From Lactuca virosa (lineage: Eukaryota > Streptophyta > Magnoliopsida > Asterales > Asteraceae), in assembly GCA_928212115.1 (NCBI GenBank), contig CAKMRJ010000001.1, positions 365,383,782-365,447,781 of the forward strand: a DNA stretch of 64,000 nucleotides, given 5' to 3'. The translations under genes and the position numbers were made by a program. Shown here one piece after another: positions 47,158 to 58,231 of the stretch. How positions within the stretch are numbered: the first letter of the stretch is position 1; each line of letters begins with the position of its first letter. The notes under the pieces were generated by a model that ran no database searches, had not been told where the DNA came from, and worked only from the letters and a program-made list of their open reading frames with translations.

Positions 47158-47825
47158 TTTGATAGGTAACTGGGGTAGAGCTGACTTGGGGCAGAGCTGA
47201 CTGAGTTAGATACTTAATGGGTTAGAAGTTCTGACTGAGTTAACTTCTGACTGAAAGTTAATGTTTGATTTTGTGTTTGATTTTGCATCTGACTGATAGT
47301 ATAAAATGACTATATTACCCTCAGATAGTTTTTATAATAATTCCTTAATAATTTACCATTTAATTTATAACATTATATTTTTCTATAAAAACATTTGTTC
47401 TCTCATGTTTAAAGAAACAAAACTTGATTATAATCTCTCCACCAAATATAAAACTTATAAAAGCAAAATAGTTCATAGTATTCTTCACCAAACTATAAAA
47501 AAGAACAATCAATAGCATGGGTTTTTGAAAATTATAATGTAATAAAAAAAACATATTCAAAGAAACAAATGACACAAAAAAACAACAATTCCACTAATTA
47601 TGAAAAGCAAGTATCCTATAAAATTAATCTCAAGCATGTGCATCCAGCAGCCTTCCAATTTGGTTGCAGGGGCTTTGAATTTGATCTCGAGTCTCACTAC
47701 AAAAACAAAGAAACACACAGAAATCAATTACATATTTAAGAAACAGAGCACATAAATCATTACGTTTATGTGCAGCAAAAAACAAGCATGACTCTTTCAA
47801 AAAAAGCAAAGAACAAGCAGGAAAC

Positions 47826-48012
47826 ATAAATAGGCATTCCTTCTTTATCTACACCATGATACCCATGATGATAGTGTTCTAGAACTTTTTTCAGCTCATT
47901 GAACTCAAAACCCTCAAAGATATTGTCAATACCAAATGATTTTCTCCATTGAAGCATGTTAGCCCGCATATGTTTTGATTTTTCAATATAAAAGTTCCTA
48001 GCTTTTAAGAAC
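47826..48012 (-). pseudogene. Captured Sec14-like (CRAL-TRIO N) exon
   Basis: A 187-bp minus-strand segment with AG acceptor and GT donor encodes RFLKARNFYIEKSKHM and LQWRKSFGIDNIFEGF, then HHGYHGVDKEGMPIY. This matches the CRAL-TRIO N-terminal helices and the start of the lipid-binding domain of plant Sec14/SFH phosphatidylinositol-transfer proteins. No neighbouring Sec14 exon was recognised, so it is a captured fragment, not a gene. Confidence 0.8.
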
Positions 48013-48197
48013 CTGTACATGAGCACAAACATAAACACAAACATAAACATCATCACAAGCATGAGCATGAAAAACACCGATAAAAGATGAGAATGGAGTA
48101 CCAACATAGAGAAACATGGAAAGTACCAACATGGATTAGATTTCACACATACATAAGATTTTTAACCAACATCCCACATGAAAAAAAAACAGAGAAA

Positions 48198-48198
<1 letters not shown>

Positions 48199-48237
<39 letters not shown>
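48199..48237. repeat. (AT)n microsatellite
   Basis: About 38 bp of AT inside the gene-carrying element. Confidence 0.95.
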
Positions 48238-48239
<2 letters not shown>

Positions 48240-48402
48240 CTGATTTCACATATACATACATAATCTAATTTCACAAACAAAGAAATCCAACAGACTTTTC
48301 ATCTGATTTTGTTCAAGCATTTTATCAAATAGCTAACGTGCATACCAAAATATTACACTGTGATGCTTCTAACTTGTACATAAAATTTCATACAACTCCA
48401 AA

Positions 48403-48830
48403 TTAGAAGATATGAGGACAAGGAAAACATCTACGATAATAGATGGCAGAAAAATCGAACAAATAAATACATACCTGGAATAAAAATGGAATAAAAAAGG
48501 AGGAAAAAGATGGGTTTTTTCTTACCACAGGAAGGAGACCGGAGCTTAGGCGAGGCGCTCCAGGGAGGCGGCGGAGGAGCCAACACAGATGTTGGAGGTG
48601 GTAGGAGTTGTGGAAGAAATTGTGTCTGGGCAAGGAGAAGGAAGAAATCACGTCAAGGCTAAGAGAAGGAGAGGGCAACAATGAGGTGGCGACGCTCATG
48701 TTTGGTGGCCGGAGGCAGTTGGTGGTGTGGGGGAGGAAGTCGTTGGAATGGAGGTTATGGGTGTACGCGATGAAGAAGAAGGTGAGAAGAAGACGCCTGC
48801 AAAAGTAGGAGAAGGGCAAGGAGGGAAAAG
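48403..48830 (-). other. Second captured exon-like, GC-richer segment
   Basis: A minus-strand frame (48819-48403) begins in Ser/Leu/Pro-rich sequence and has a possible splice donor (CTGTG|GTAAGAA) near 48525. Base composition differs from its surroundings. The product is not recognised; it may be the 5' end of a captured host gene. Confidence 0.4.
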
Positions 48831-48999
48831 GTGATGCTTGGTCTCGGTCAGCTCTATTCTATTAATGGACCGAATCAGGAAGTGGGTTAGCAAGGACTTA
48901 CCGAGTCAGACGAAAATCACAAATATCAAACATGTTGACTGGACCGAGTCATCCAAAAGTGCAGACCCAGACCCAGTCAACAATATATCAAACACCCCC

Positions 49000-49116
49000 T
49001 AAGAAAGAAGCGAAAAGTGAGAACCAGCGGCCGCGGATTACATGGACGGCAAACGCAAGATTTTTGGCGCTACTGGCGACGGAACCGGAGGTGGTAGTTG
49101 AAGGCGCTTCCCCCAT
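49000..49116 (-). pseudogene. MFS transporter N-terminal exon fragment
   Basis: The first 39 codons (MGEAPSTTTSGSVASSAKN..., then RGRWFSLFASFL) match the usual cytosolic N-terminus and first helix of Nodulin-like MFS proteins. They join in frame with VMTGAG at 47157 if the insertion is ignored. The start codon at 49116 is chosen by family length and the upstream stop context. Confidence 0.85.
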
Positions 49117-49165
49117 GTTTTAGGAATATTTTGGGATGGAAGACAGAAAGTGTGAGTGAGTGGTA

Positions 49166-49334
49166 GTTGAAGGTAGGGGTGTGCAAAAAACCGCACAAAC
49201 CGTCCGCACAGCATAATGCGGTTTAGAATTTCGTGGTGCGGTTTGCGGTTCGTCATTTTATCAAACCGCACTATGCGGTGTGGTTTGCGGTTTGTATTTA
49301 TAAAATCGCGGTTCAAACCGCACCGCACCGCATG

Positions 49335-49433
<99 letters not shown>

Positions 49434-49451
49434 CGCGGTTCAAACCGCATG

Positions 49452-49493
<42 letters not shown>

Positions 49494-50006
49494 ATATATA
49501 TATATATATATATTCTTTACTTTGTTATAACTTCAAATCACGATTTAAAAACAATGTATTTAAATATATTTTTTACAATAATCAAATATCTATAACGTAA
49601 CATTAAATCACTATTAGATCAAGATCCCACGGTTTACAAGAATATAACAACTATAACGGTAATATAAAACAATAACAGTGACACCTACAAAACTATAGTA
49701 GCATGAATCACAATTTATTAAAAACGTTTAACTTGAAAATTGTATTTGTTTTTATAAAATAAAAGTAATCAATTTTTTTAACCGGGTTAGTTTTTTGGTT
49801 TTTTGATAGATTTAATGTTGAACAACTCATCAAACCGCAACCAAACCGCATAAACCGCCCGCATCAAACCGAACCGCATAACGCGGTTTTGAACATCTGT
49901 GGTACGATTTGCGGTTTCTAAAATATTCAAACCGCATATGCGGTGCGGTTTGCGGTTTTGACTCTAAACCGCACCAAACCGTACCGCGCACACCCCTAGT
50001 TGAAGG
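49166..50006. mobile_element. Non-autonomous hAT element (49174-49998)
   Basis: The ends TAGGGGTGTGC and GCACACCCCTA are perfect inverted repeats, flanked by the 8-bp duplication GTTGAAGG (49166-49173 and 49999-50006). Subterminal DNA is packed with AACCGC/GCGGTT repeats, typical of hAT transposase-binding regions. The interior has two long AT arrays and no coding sequence. Confidence 0.92.
49335..49513. repeat. Two (AT)n arrays separated by an AACCGC block
   Basis: AT repeats at about 49335-49428 and 49452-49513, with AAATCGCGGTTCAAACCGCATG between them. The same phrase also precedes the first array, suggesting a tandem duplication of about 120 bp. Confidence 0.9.
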
Positions 50007-50066
50007 TGCTTCCCCTATGTTTTAGGAATATTTTGGGATGGAAGACGGAAAGTGTGAGTGAGCAGG

Positions 50067-51311
50067 GAAGAGTGGGGAGTTTTTTTTAAAGGTAGGTTAG
50101 TTTCCAAAAATATCGTAGAAATAGGTTAGTTTTAGAATGTGTCGTAGCAACAAACTTTTTTTAGTTGGGCCCACTATTTGTATGTATATTTATGGTTCAT
50201 TCGACAAATGATATATATATTTTCAAGTATCACCCCTTAAGTTTCATTACTTTTCTATTAATTATATCTTTCATTGATTAATTCAAAATTTTACATTCAT
50301 TATATATTATACATAGATATTTATTATAAAATATATAATTATAATTTATGCATTATTCTTAAGTAGTTATACCATTAAATGAATAATACAAATATCTTCA
50401 AATAGATACTAATATTGAAATATATTACGTCGGAAAATTAACATATCAACTATAAACGATAGTGGCCAATGGAAAGATTTACATGTTTGCATGCAATTGC
50501 AGTTTGCGGTTATAGAGGGGATAACCCTCTTTCTATTGTTAATAATGTGTACACTATTATGACGTATAAACAACAATATACGTCGGCTTTTGTCCCACTT
50601 TCTCATGTTGATTATTGGTTGGAGTCGGATTGGAAGATTAAAGCAGATAACTCGAAACTTTATGTGCATAGAGGCCGGAGGCGTGCAAATCGATTTCATA
50701 ACGAGATGTACATTCGTCATCCCGACGAACCTCGCAAATGTAGACTATGTCACCAAACTGGTCATAATAGAAGAAATTGTCCAAATTCCCAGCCAAGATT
50801 CAATGCGACGTGAACTTTGTAACATTTTCAATTAATGATGAAGTTACCGTTTAACTTGTATTGTAATTTTACGCTTAGTTCGTATTGTAATATCGTTTTT
50901 AATTGTTCTTGTAATTTCGTAATGTTGTAATATATTCAATATTGGTATCTATTTGAAGGTCTTTATAAGCTCTACTTAAAGGTATAATTTGTAAATAATA
51001 GTACATAAGATATAATCATATATTATGGAATAAAGTAATCTATGTATAATATTTAATAAGGGTAAAAAATGAATTTTTCAATTGTAAAAAATATAAATAA
51101 AAAAAGATTAAAGTTGAAGGGTTAGATTCATAACATGTAAGGGTTAAAAATGAAAATATATATTTATTTTTGGGAAAGAAGGATTGGAAAGATAACAATG
51201 GTGGGTCGTTATTCAAACCAACCTATTTCTACAACTTATTATAAAAATAACCTATTTCTACATTCTCTTTTAAAAACCAACCTACTTTTACAAAATAACT
51301 CGAAGAGTGGG
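50067..51311 (+). mobile_element. Internally deleted MULE (50077-51301)
   Basis: The terminal regions are degenerate inverted repeats of ~100 bp (GAGTTTTTTTTAAAGGTAGG on the left; the right end is similar in inverse). A 10-bp duplication GAAGAGTGGG (50067-50076 and 51302-51311) flanks them. Only the C-terminal piece of a transposase remains inside. Confidence 0.85.
50452..50816 (+). pseudogene. MULE transposase C-terminus (SWIM + CCHC)
   Basis: The frame from MERFTCLHAI carries the second half of a SWIM zinc finger (C-L-H), the YTIMTYKQQY and PLSHVDYW blocks usual after it, and a CCHC knuckle (CRLCHQTGHNRRNC), ending at a stop near 50814. A TAG lies just before the Trp upstream of the first Met. 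The catalytic domain is gone. It belongs to a different transposase group from the one at 40448. Confidence 0.85.
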
Positions 51312-51510
51312 AGTTATAGAGATACATATAGAAAGGATATTGTTTTAAGATTTACATGGGTTGGTTGTAGGGTTGTTTGGATCATCTATTTAATACTATA
51401 TTTATTTTATTTTTGAAAAGTATTAATAAACATAAATATATATAATTTTGTGTATGTGTTTTTATGATTTATATTCAAATTATATACATTAGTACGTAAT
51501 TACGATAAAA

Positions 51511-51856
51511 TCTACTTTAATAAATGAAGGTTTTTGCCACATGTCCTTTCCTCCTTCATTTGGACACATGGCATTTTCTAAAATTTTTAAATTTTCTATT
51601 TTCCACTTGTCATTTTATTGTATTTTTCATTTTATTAAATTAAAATTTCACATTTAATATGTAAAGTAATATATATGTAAGATATTTATTAGAAAGGTTT
51701 ATATATGTAATTTATTCAATACATTAAAGTCTAATTAATTTTAATAATTCAAAATTTTTCTCATTTTTCTTATAAATTCAAACTTTTCAAATTGTTAAAA
51801 TTTTATATTTAATTTTTTTTAAATAAACTCATGTAATACATAGGTCTCACACCTAG
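51511..51856 (+). mobile_element. Helitron-like non-autonomous element
   Basis: It starts TCTACTTTAATAAATGAAGG after an A and ends ...GGTCTCACACCTAG before a T, the A^T target and TC...CTAG form of plant Helitrons. The interior is AT-rich with CACATGTC-type phrases common in such elements. The 3' hairpin is weak (TAGGT...ACCTA). Confidence 0.55.
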
Positions 51857-52120
51857 TTAACTAATATAATAATTAGAATGAAAATGATTAAGAAAAAGAT
51901 AATTCAATGTAGAGTGTAGAGACCAATTTTCCTAAACTAACGTGATAAACTATTAAAATAACAAAATTGAGTTCACAATCTATATTTTCGTTTAAAATAT
52001 TTTAAATATATCTTGGTCTTATATATAAAAATCTAGACGTCCAACTTACAAACTTTTTATGATTGTCAAATTGCGTTTTATCCGACTTATAATGTTGTTA
52101 GAAAATTAAGATAAGTAAGT
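51857..52120. other. AT-rich spacer
   Basis: Nothing recognised. Confidence 0.5.
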
Positions 52121-52299
52121 TAGGGGTGAGCAAAAACCGAACCGCAAACCAAAAAAACCGAAAAAACTGCATAAACCGAAACCGAAAAACCGAAACCGAA
52201 ATGAAAACCATTGGTGCGGTTCTTAGTTTTGCAAAAACCGAAAATACTCGGTGCGGTGCGGTTTCTAGTCTCGCAAAAACCGCAAAAAACCAAACCGCA

Positions 52300-52376
<77 letters not shown>

Positions 52377-52978
52377 TAAGTGTTGATATTTGTAAGAACC
52401 AAAAACTTATGACAATTAAAATTTCTATAAATATAAATATCTATCTTATCTATCGGATGATGATTGTATATTTTTAAGCATACATTCAATGGTATTTACA
52501 ATAACAAATAATGTTTATGACATTTTTTTAACATTTAAATATGAAGAGTAGTAGTGATATAGTATTATTTTTATGACTACATTAATTGATATTATTTTAT
52601 GTACTTTTGAAACAAATATTATATTAAATTCGTATTATATTGAAACATTAGAAACATGTTGGATGAGTGGTTATGTAATTTGATATCAACCCAAGAGGTG
52701 GTGATATCGGTTTATCTCCAATAAATGATTAGCACTCCTCATCTGAGTCAAAGTAACTCGCTGAGTTACTTGAGTTTTAGTAAAAAGGCAAAACGAAAAA
52801 AAAAAAAAAACTAACAAAAAACCGCAAAAAAAAAACCGAACCGCAAAAAACCGCAATAAAAAACCGCAAAAACCGAACAGCATAAAAACCGAACGGTGCG
52901 GTTTCTAAATTTCAAAAAACCGAAGTTGCGGTTTCGGTTCGATTTTGCCCAAAACCGCACCGAACCGCGTCATGCTCA
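52121..52978. mobile_element. Degenerate hAT element
   Basis: The left end TAGGGGTGAGC and many AACCGAACCGC repeats match the right side, which has GCGGTTTCGGTTCG and ends near TGCTCATAAG. ATAAGTA occurs on both outer sides (52111 and 52977), suggesting an imperfect duplication. It has an (AT)n array at 52304-52376. It is related in style to 49174-49998 but with a different repeat (ACCGAA). Confidence 0.7.
52304..52376. repeat. (AT)n microsatellite
   Basis: About 73 bp of AT inside the hAT remnant. Confidence 0.95.
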
Positions 52979-53019
52979 TAAGTAGCAACGTATTTTTTTT
53001 GTTTGTTTTATTGACGTCA

Positions 53020-55262
53020 TGTAACATACACGTTTTGAAATCGTGTATTGTAAATTATAAAAGAGAATAATATTATGAAATATTATGTGAAATTGAGTGT
53101 TGAGTTCTAACAGATAGTTTTTTACTAGAAATGAAGTAAAATTATGTTTAGAATCACTCAGAAAATATTGGAAGTCTTATGAGATTCCAATTAAAAGCCA
53201 AATAGTGAAATTTAGCGAAAATATAAAATTTGAAATAAGTAAAATTTTATTATTGAAAGTTGTAAAGAATCTCGTTAGAAACATTTAGGCGAAAACCTCG
53301 TCGAAATCCGAGTTATAACGAAGAAGTTATGACCAATCGAAGATCCGCGACAAAACCGACACGACGCCGAATGACGTAAAAAGTGAGTTTTTGATAAACT
53401 ACTTTTTAGCCTTGGTGATCTAAATGAAAGTCGTACTATTTGTTAAACCGAGAATTTTGATAAAAAGAACGCCAAAATCTGAGTTCGTATGAGGAAGTTA
53501 TGATTTTTCTATGTTTTAGCTTAGCAGTAAACTGCTAAAAACTCGAATTTTAGATCAAGCGATATTTAGCCGACACAACCTAAACGAGAATCGAAGGTCT
53601 GGTCAATAGTAGTACAACGGTAAAAAGTCTGACAAACACGGACGTCGGATGAAGAAGTTATGAATTTTTAACGGATTTACCAGTCCCGGTCTGTTAAATA
53701 TAATAATATTAAAAATAAAATTCAAAATTAGCCGACAAAGTCTAAACGAAAGTTGTAGATTATATTCTCGCCTACGCGTGCATATAAAGAACGTCAAAAA
53801 CGGAGCCCGTATGAGAAAGTTATGGATTTTAGAAGATTGGGGCACAATTTCCGAGGAATCTCGCATAGGCCACGTCACCTTCGCTCCATGCGCTCCCCGT
53901 GTCCGATCCGTGACTCATCCGAAGCTGGGTCCGCCGCGTTTCGCACATCTTTCGCCTTCTGATTGGACCGAACCGCGGACCAGTGCGCGTCCGAAGTGAC
54001 TCGCACAGGTGCCCGCGTCCGAACCTCGCAAATGTGGCCCTTCGCATGCGCGCCGCGTATCTTCCCCTCCTCCTGCCACCTGCCCTCGCTGCTGACTCAC
54101 TCTTCTCGGCCGACCTTCGGACCTCGCCCTATAAATACAAGGCTTGCGAGATTACCCGGGTTAAATTGGATTTTTTCCATTTTACACCCCTCTTTCAATA
54201 TCTTTATCATTTCGACTTCCCCCGAAGCCCTGAGATCATTTCCAACACCCGAAAAACGCCCCGAAGTGCCCGGAGAGCCCGAGAAATTTATCTTTTCGGT
54301 TTGAAGCTCTACCCTCGCAATGCTCAATTTTCAATAAAGCTCCCGGTTTTCAGCGACGAAAGCTATATTATTGTACGAAGTGCTGCACAAATTACTATTT
54401 TAACCCCCGGTTATTTCAAGGTGAGTTTAATATATAGGAACAATTGTATGTTATGTGTTATATGTGCTATGTGCTTTTCAGCGTTATTATTCCGGATTAT
54501 TTTCCCGTGTTATTTTTATTCGCTATTTTAATAGCAAAGAAATACCTTTGACCATGTGATCAGTGAAAGGACTTAGATTCACATTTGTACTGGTATGTAG
54601 CCTCTGGCCATGTAGAGCATGTCTCCGTAAGAGAATGACTTCTATTCTATGGCATTGGCAGAAGGTTAGATAGGGCTGAAAGTCTGAAATCTACTAAAAT
54701 GTTTAATCAGAAAGTGTATGTCTTCTGTGCCATTTGGGCCGAAGCTTTATTGATGTATATCAAGTATGGAAATTGTTATGTCTCATTGATTGTATATTTT
54801 TGAATCAAATCAATGATTGATATGGAAAGTTTGTCACATGATTCACATATGCCTTTGTTGTTCCTTGTTACTCTTTGCTTCTGCCATATTGAAGTATATA
54901 TATGGCATAACGTTATATTGTATCTATTATTGAACTCATTAAGCGTCACCACTTACCCTCTCAATGCTTAACAAATTTGCAGGAGATAAGTAACCAGTGT
55001 AGTCATATACTGTTGGAAGGTTTAGAATAGTTGTAATATTACTTTTGTATTTAGGGATCATGTATGTATAAAATATAGCATCCTGGGTAGTTGTGTAATA
55101 TATAACACTTTGTAATAGTCGGTTTGTATCCAGTCATTTGTAATCACTTTATCAATGTAAAATATTGTTTTTATGAATATGCAAATAGCATGTTTTGGAG
55201 TAACTATATTGTCAAGTATGAAAGTTTGGGTCTTTCAGAAATACGGAAGTGAGGGTTTTTCA
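53020..55262 (+). repeat. Gypsy 5' LTR
   Basis: It runs TGTAACATACACG...GGGTTTTTCA. It has four phased U3 modules (53322-53823), a CG-rich segment with CGCA-type motifs (53860-54110), TATAAATA at 54130-54137, a GC-rich leader, then AT-rich sequence. Confidence 0.92.
53322..53823 (+). repeat. Four phased U3 modules
   Basis: AAGTTATG cores begin near 53322, 53493, 53653 and 53814 (spacings 171, 160 and 161 bp). In the 3' LTR they lie near 59494, 59665, 59825 and 59987. Confidence 0.85.
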
Positions 55263-55266
55263 ATCA

Positions 55267-55278
55267 TGGTATCAGAGC
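55267..55278 (+). other. Primer-binding site (initiator Met-tRNA)
   Basis: TGGTATCAGAGC lies four bases after the LTR end. Confidence 0.92.
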
Positions 55279-57900
55279 AATAGTTTAAGTGAACTAAATA
55301 CCACGGATTGGTATTTAGACTTAAACTGTTGGAAGTTCAATATATGAACTGGATTCATAATAATTATATGGATACAAACCATAGGAAATACTTAAGTGGG
55401 GTATTGGGTAGTGATAAACTCTAGTATTCCAAGATATTAAGTTACTTCAAAATTTTCAGAGAATTAGTTTAAGTGAACTAGGAATTTTGAGAATTTCTAG
55501 ACTTAAACATGAATTGTTAAGTGAAGATGATACGATATGTATCTGGTATACTTTAGGTTGAATACCTAATAGAGACAAGCACTAGAATATTAAGAGGAGA
55601 TATGCCTTATATTCTAATATGTGCTAAATGATAAATGAATATAGCATGCCTTAGAGTGCTTATCTATAATTGCTATTATTCGAGAAAGTTTAAGGTCTGT
55701 TGCCGACCTTGGTTTAGAAGAGAAGATTTTTATGTTTAGAATTCCAAGAATTTCCGTATTAGAATTTACATGAAACTTTTTGAAGTGATAAAGAGACTTA
55801 TGATAGTCGACATCGATAAGTTTGTAGATAAACGATCGAGGGATATCGTAAAATAATATTTACCAAGTGAAATCGTAAATAGTGTATTAATACCAATAGA
55901 GTGGTGTTGTACATTCAAAGTATAAATTTGATGAAATAATAACATCTTTAGAAGAATGATGTGCGTTTGAAACACATTTGGACAAGATAAATGTGTTGGT
56001 GCAAATCCATGAAGTTGTTCCACCGCTGTCCAGATTGAAGTAGTGATTGTTTATAGTGTCGGAAGAACCGAAGATGGTGATAAATACTTCGACAGTATTG
56101 AAATTAATATGGTACAAGATTTAGAAGAATTAAATGAAGATCAAAGGAAAGGCTAATGAAGTTTTCAGACTCAATAGGCCAAGACTTTGTGATGTAGTAT
56201 GTAGTTCGAGTAGTAACCCTATACAAGATGTTCAGACTTAGTATTTAATAATACTGAGTGATGATTGACTTCTATCACATCCTTATGGAAGTTCCATTGT
56301 GTGTTAAGCCGACTTTAACATACAATATTGGGATGGTGAATTGAGTCATTTAGTGGTAAAAGGTTAAGCAACTTACTTGTTTAAGTAAGGTAGAATGCTT
56401 AGTTGAAGAAGCAATACACCCATAGTATATTGTATGAGAAGAGATGTTGTAGTTAGGAATGACAGTGAACCAAGTTGAAGCTAGTAGAGCTTGCTGAGAT
56501 ACAACTATAATGTGGACTTCTTAGGATAGACTCCTATGAAGTAGACTTAGACTTACTTATATACAGGAATAATGATGTCATGGAAGGATAATGAAACGAA
56601 CAAATGTGCATGGTGAATTACATAAGTTAGAAGATGATGCAAGTAGTTGAAAACTGTTTGTCTCTACACTGCTAGAGTAAATTTTGGGTATAGTATGTCT
56701 TGCAGAGTAGACACTACCTGAGAAAGAATTTATATGAAGAATTGGAAGTAAAATTCTATCGACCTATGAAAACGTATTATGATATGCTAGATCGAGCATA
56801 TGCGTGAGAAGAATCTTAGAAGACTAGTATAAGTAATCCAATATATGTTTGATAGAAACGCGAAATCCCTAGTTGAGTCTAAGAGAAATTGTTGTATGTA
56901 CTTATTTGAACACACTCAGGTGTGAAAAGTTGCTTTGTGAAAAATTTTGAATGGTGACTTGGGAACTGCGAGACAATACTTGGGACGAGTATGAGTAGGT
57001 GTGAATAGTAGTAGAGGCCTATACTACTGGAAGCACATGACTCACGCTTGGATCAGGGAAAGTCACAAGGTTACCAAGAAGCTAGTAAATGATTTCGTTT
57101 TATTCATGTGTGTCGTTACCTTCGTTTCGGTAATGACTAAGAAGATAATTATCGTTCAAATCTTAATGCCATATAGAGTGGAGTCCGATTAATATAAATC
57201 TACAAAGATAAAGTTGATTGGTTTAGAAAGCCATATATTGAGTAATGACGAAACTTCAGTCAAGAAGGAGATGGTCGAGATGGTCGATAGAAATATAGCG
57301 ATCTTCATTAAAGAATTGAGCAACCATTAACTAGAGATGTACCTGTTATGAAGGCGATGAAGAATTTAGTTATTTATGGAAGGATTACAGAATGAAATCC
57401 GTGATTTCGTAATCAATCGAAATATTCTGTCATTTGACAAAATTGACGTGTATGTACGAAAGCACGAATTAGAGATACGTGGTGATATTCTTTCTGTTCC
57501 GAAGCATCCACATGTTGATCAAACTCTTTTTGTTTTCTCTATTCCATCAGCTCGATTTATTCGATATGATTCTAATACAAGAGTTTGGTTCGTTATGTGT
57601 CTTGTGCGATATAAAATCAAAGGTCATTAGAATATGACCATTCGAGTTGTTGTTATAGCAAAAGTAAAGACCTTATCTTGGGTTTAGTCTATAAACCAAG
57701 AAGGAGAAGGAGTCTGCAATGAGAGTTGAGTTTTAACTCAAAGATTAGGATCGAAGGCCCAATAGAGAATGATGAGCGGGTGCAGGTTTGAGCACCACTA
57801 GTAACTAAGAAGTTTGAAGAGTTTGACAATCGTTTGGCAAACCAAAAGTTAAATATCGTACATTTTAGATTACCACAGAGGAAGTAAGTTAGGACTCGAA
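55279..57900 (+). pseudogene. Gag region, decayed
   Basis: No long frame survives. A frame at 57376-57630 (MEGLQNEIRDFVINRN, then FDKIDVYVRKHELEIRG) is reminiscent of the gypsy gag segment before the zinc knuckles. The assignment rests mainly on position between the PBS and the protease. Confidence 0.45.
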
Positions 57901-57904
57901 TGTT

Positions 57905-58231
57905 GTGACTAGTAATTTTCTCGTAAACTCTAGATCTGCTCACATCTTATTTGATTTCGATGCCTCAGATTCTTTCGTGCCTTATAAATTCGCACATTCT
58001 TTTCAAATTGCTTGTTACGCAATTGTCCAATCATTTCATATAGATAACATAGGAAGTATATCATTACTTGCTGACAAAGTCTATAGAGATAGTGTCATAG
58101 GAATTGAAGGTTATAATCTTCTTGCTAACCTAATTCCTATCTCCTTGCCCAACTTTGATATTATTATCGGCATAGATTGGTTATCAAAGAACCACGCAGA
58201 ACTCTTGTGGTACGGAAAGATGCTCCAATAG
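57905..58231 (+). pseudogene. Aspartic protease remnant
   Basis: The frame shows the retropepsin layout, with ILFDFDASDSFV where the family has DSGAS (the active-site Gly is lost). The later IIIGIDWLSKNHAE block is intact. It runs directly into integrase sequence, marking the internal deletion. Confidence 0.8.

Larger units (their letters stand above)
47158..48999. mobile_element. Gene-fragment-carrying DNA element inside MFS exon 1
   Basis: The element splits the MFS gene exactly between codons 39 and 40. Read inward, its ends are alike: TTTGATAGGTAACTGGGG at the left, and TTTGATATATTGTTGACTGG (minus strand) at the right. Further in, both have TGTTTGAT...GATTTT...TCTGACT. The right end carries an extra AGGGGGTG that the left has lost, and no target duplication remains. 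It encloses a Sec14-type exon and another exon-like piece. It is probably hAT-like by its GGGGGTGTTTG end, but the superfamily is not proven. Confidence 0.65.
49096..50066. repeat. ~70-bp tandem duplication split by hAT element
   Basis: The segment GTTGAAGG(C/T)GCTTCCCC(C/T)ATGT...AAAGTGTGAGTGAG is present at 49096-49165 and again at 49999-50066. It spans the MFS start codon and 5' leader. In the distal copy the start codon reads ATA. The hAT element lies at the junction of the two copies. Confidence 0.85.

Noticed and set aside
47826..48012. Functional Sec14 gene
   Set aside because: Only one exon is present, inside a mobile element, without the lipid-binding core or flanking exons.
49216..49530. 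Tyr-Ile repeat frames
   Set aside because: They are translations of (AT)n arrays inside the hAT element; the same applies to those near 23041, 23811, 52304 and 62292.
53963..54531. 182-codon frame in the LTR
   Set aside because: It starts in U3 and crosses the TATA box and leader. It is not preserved in full in the partner LTR and has no domain.
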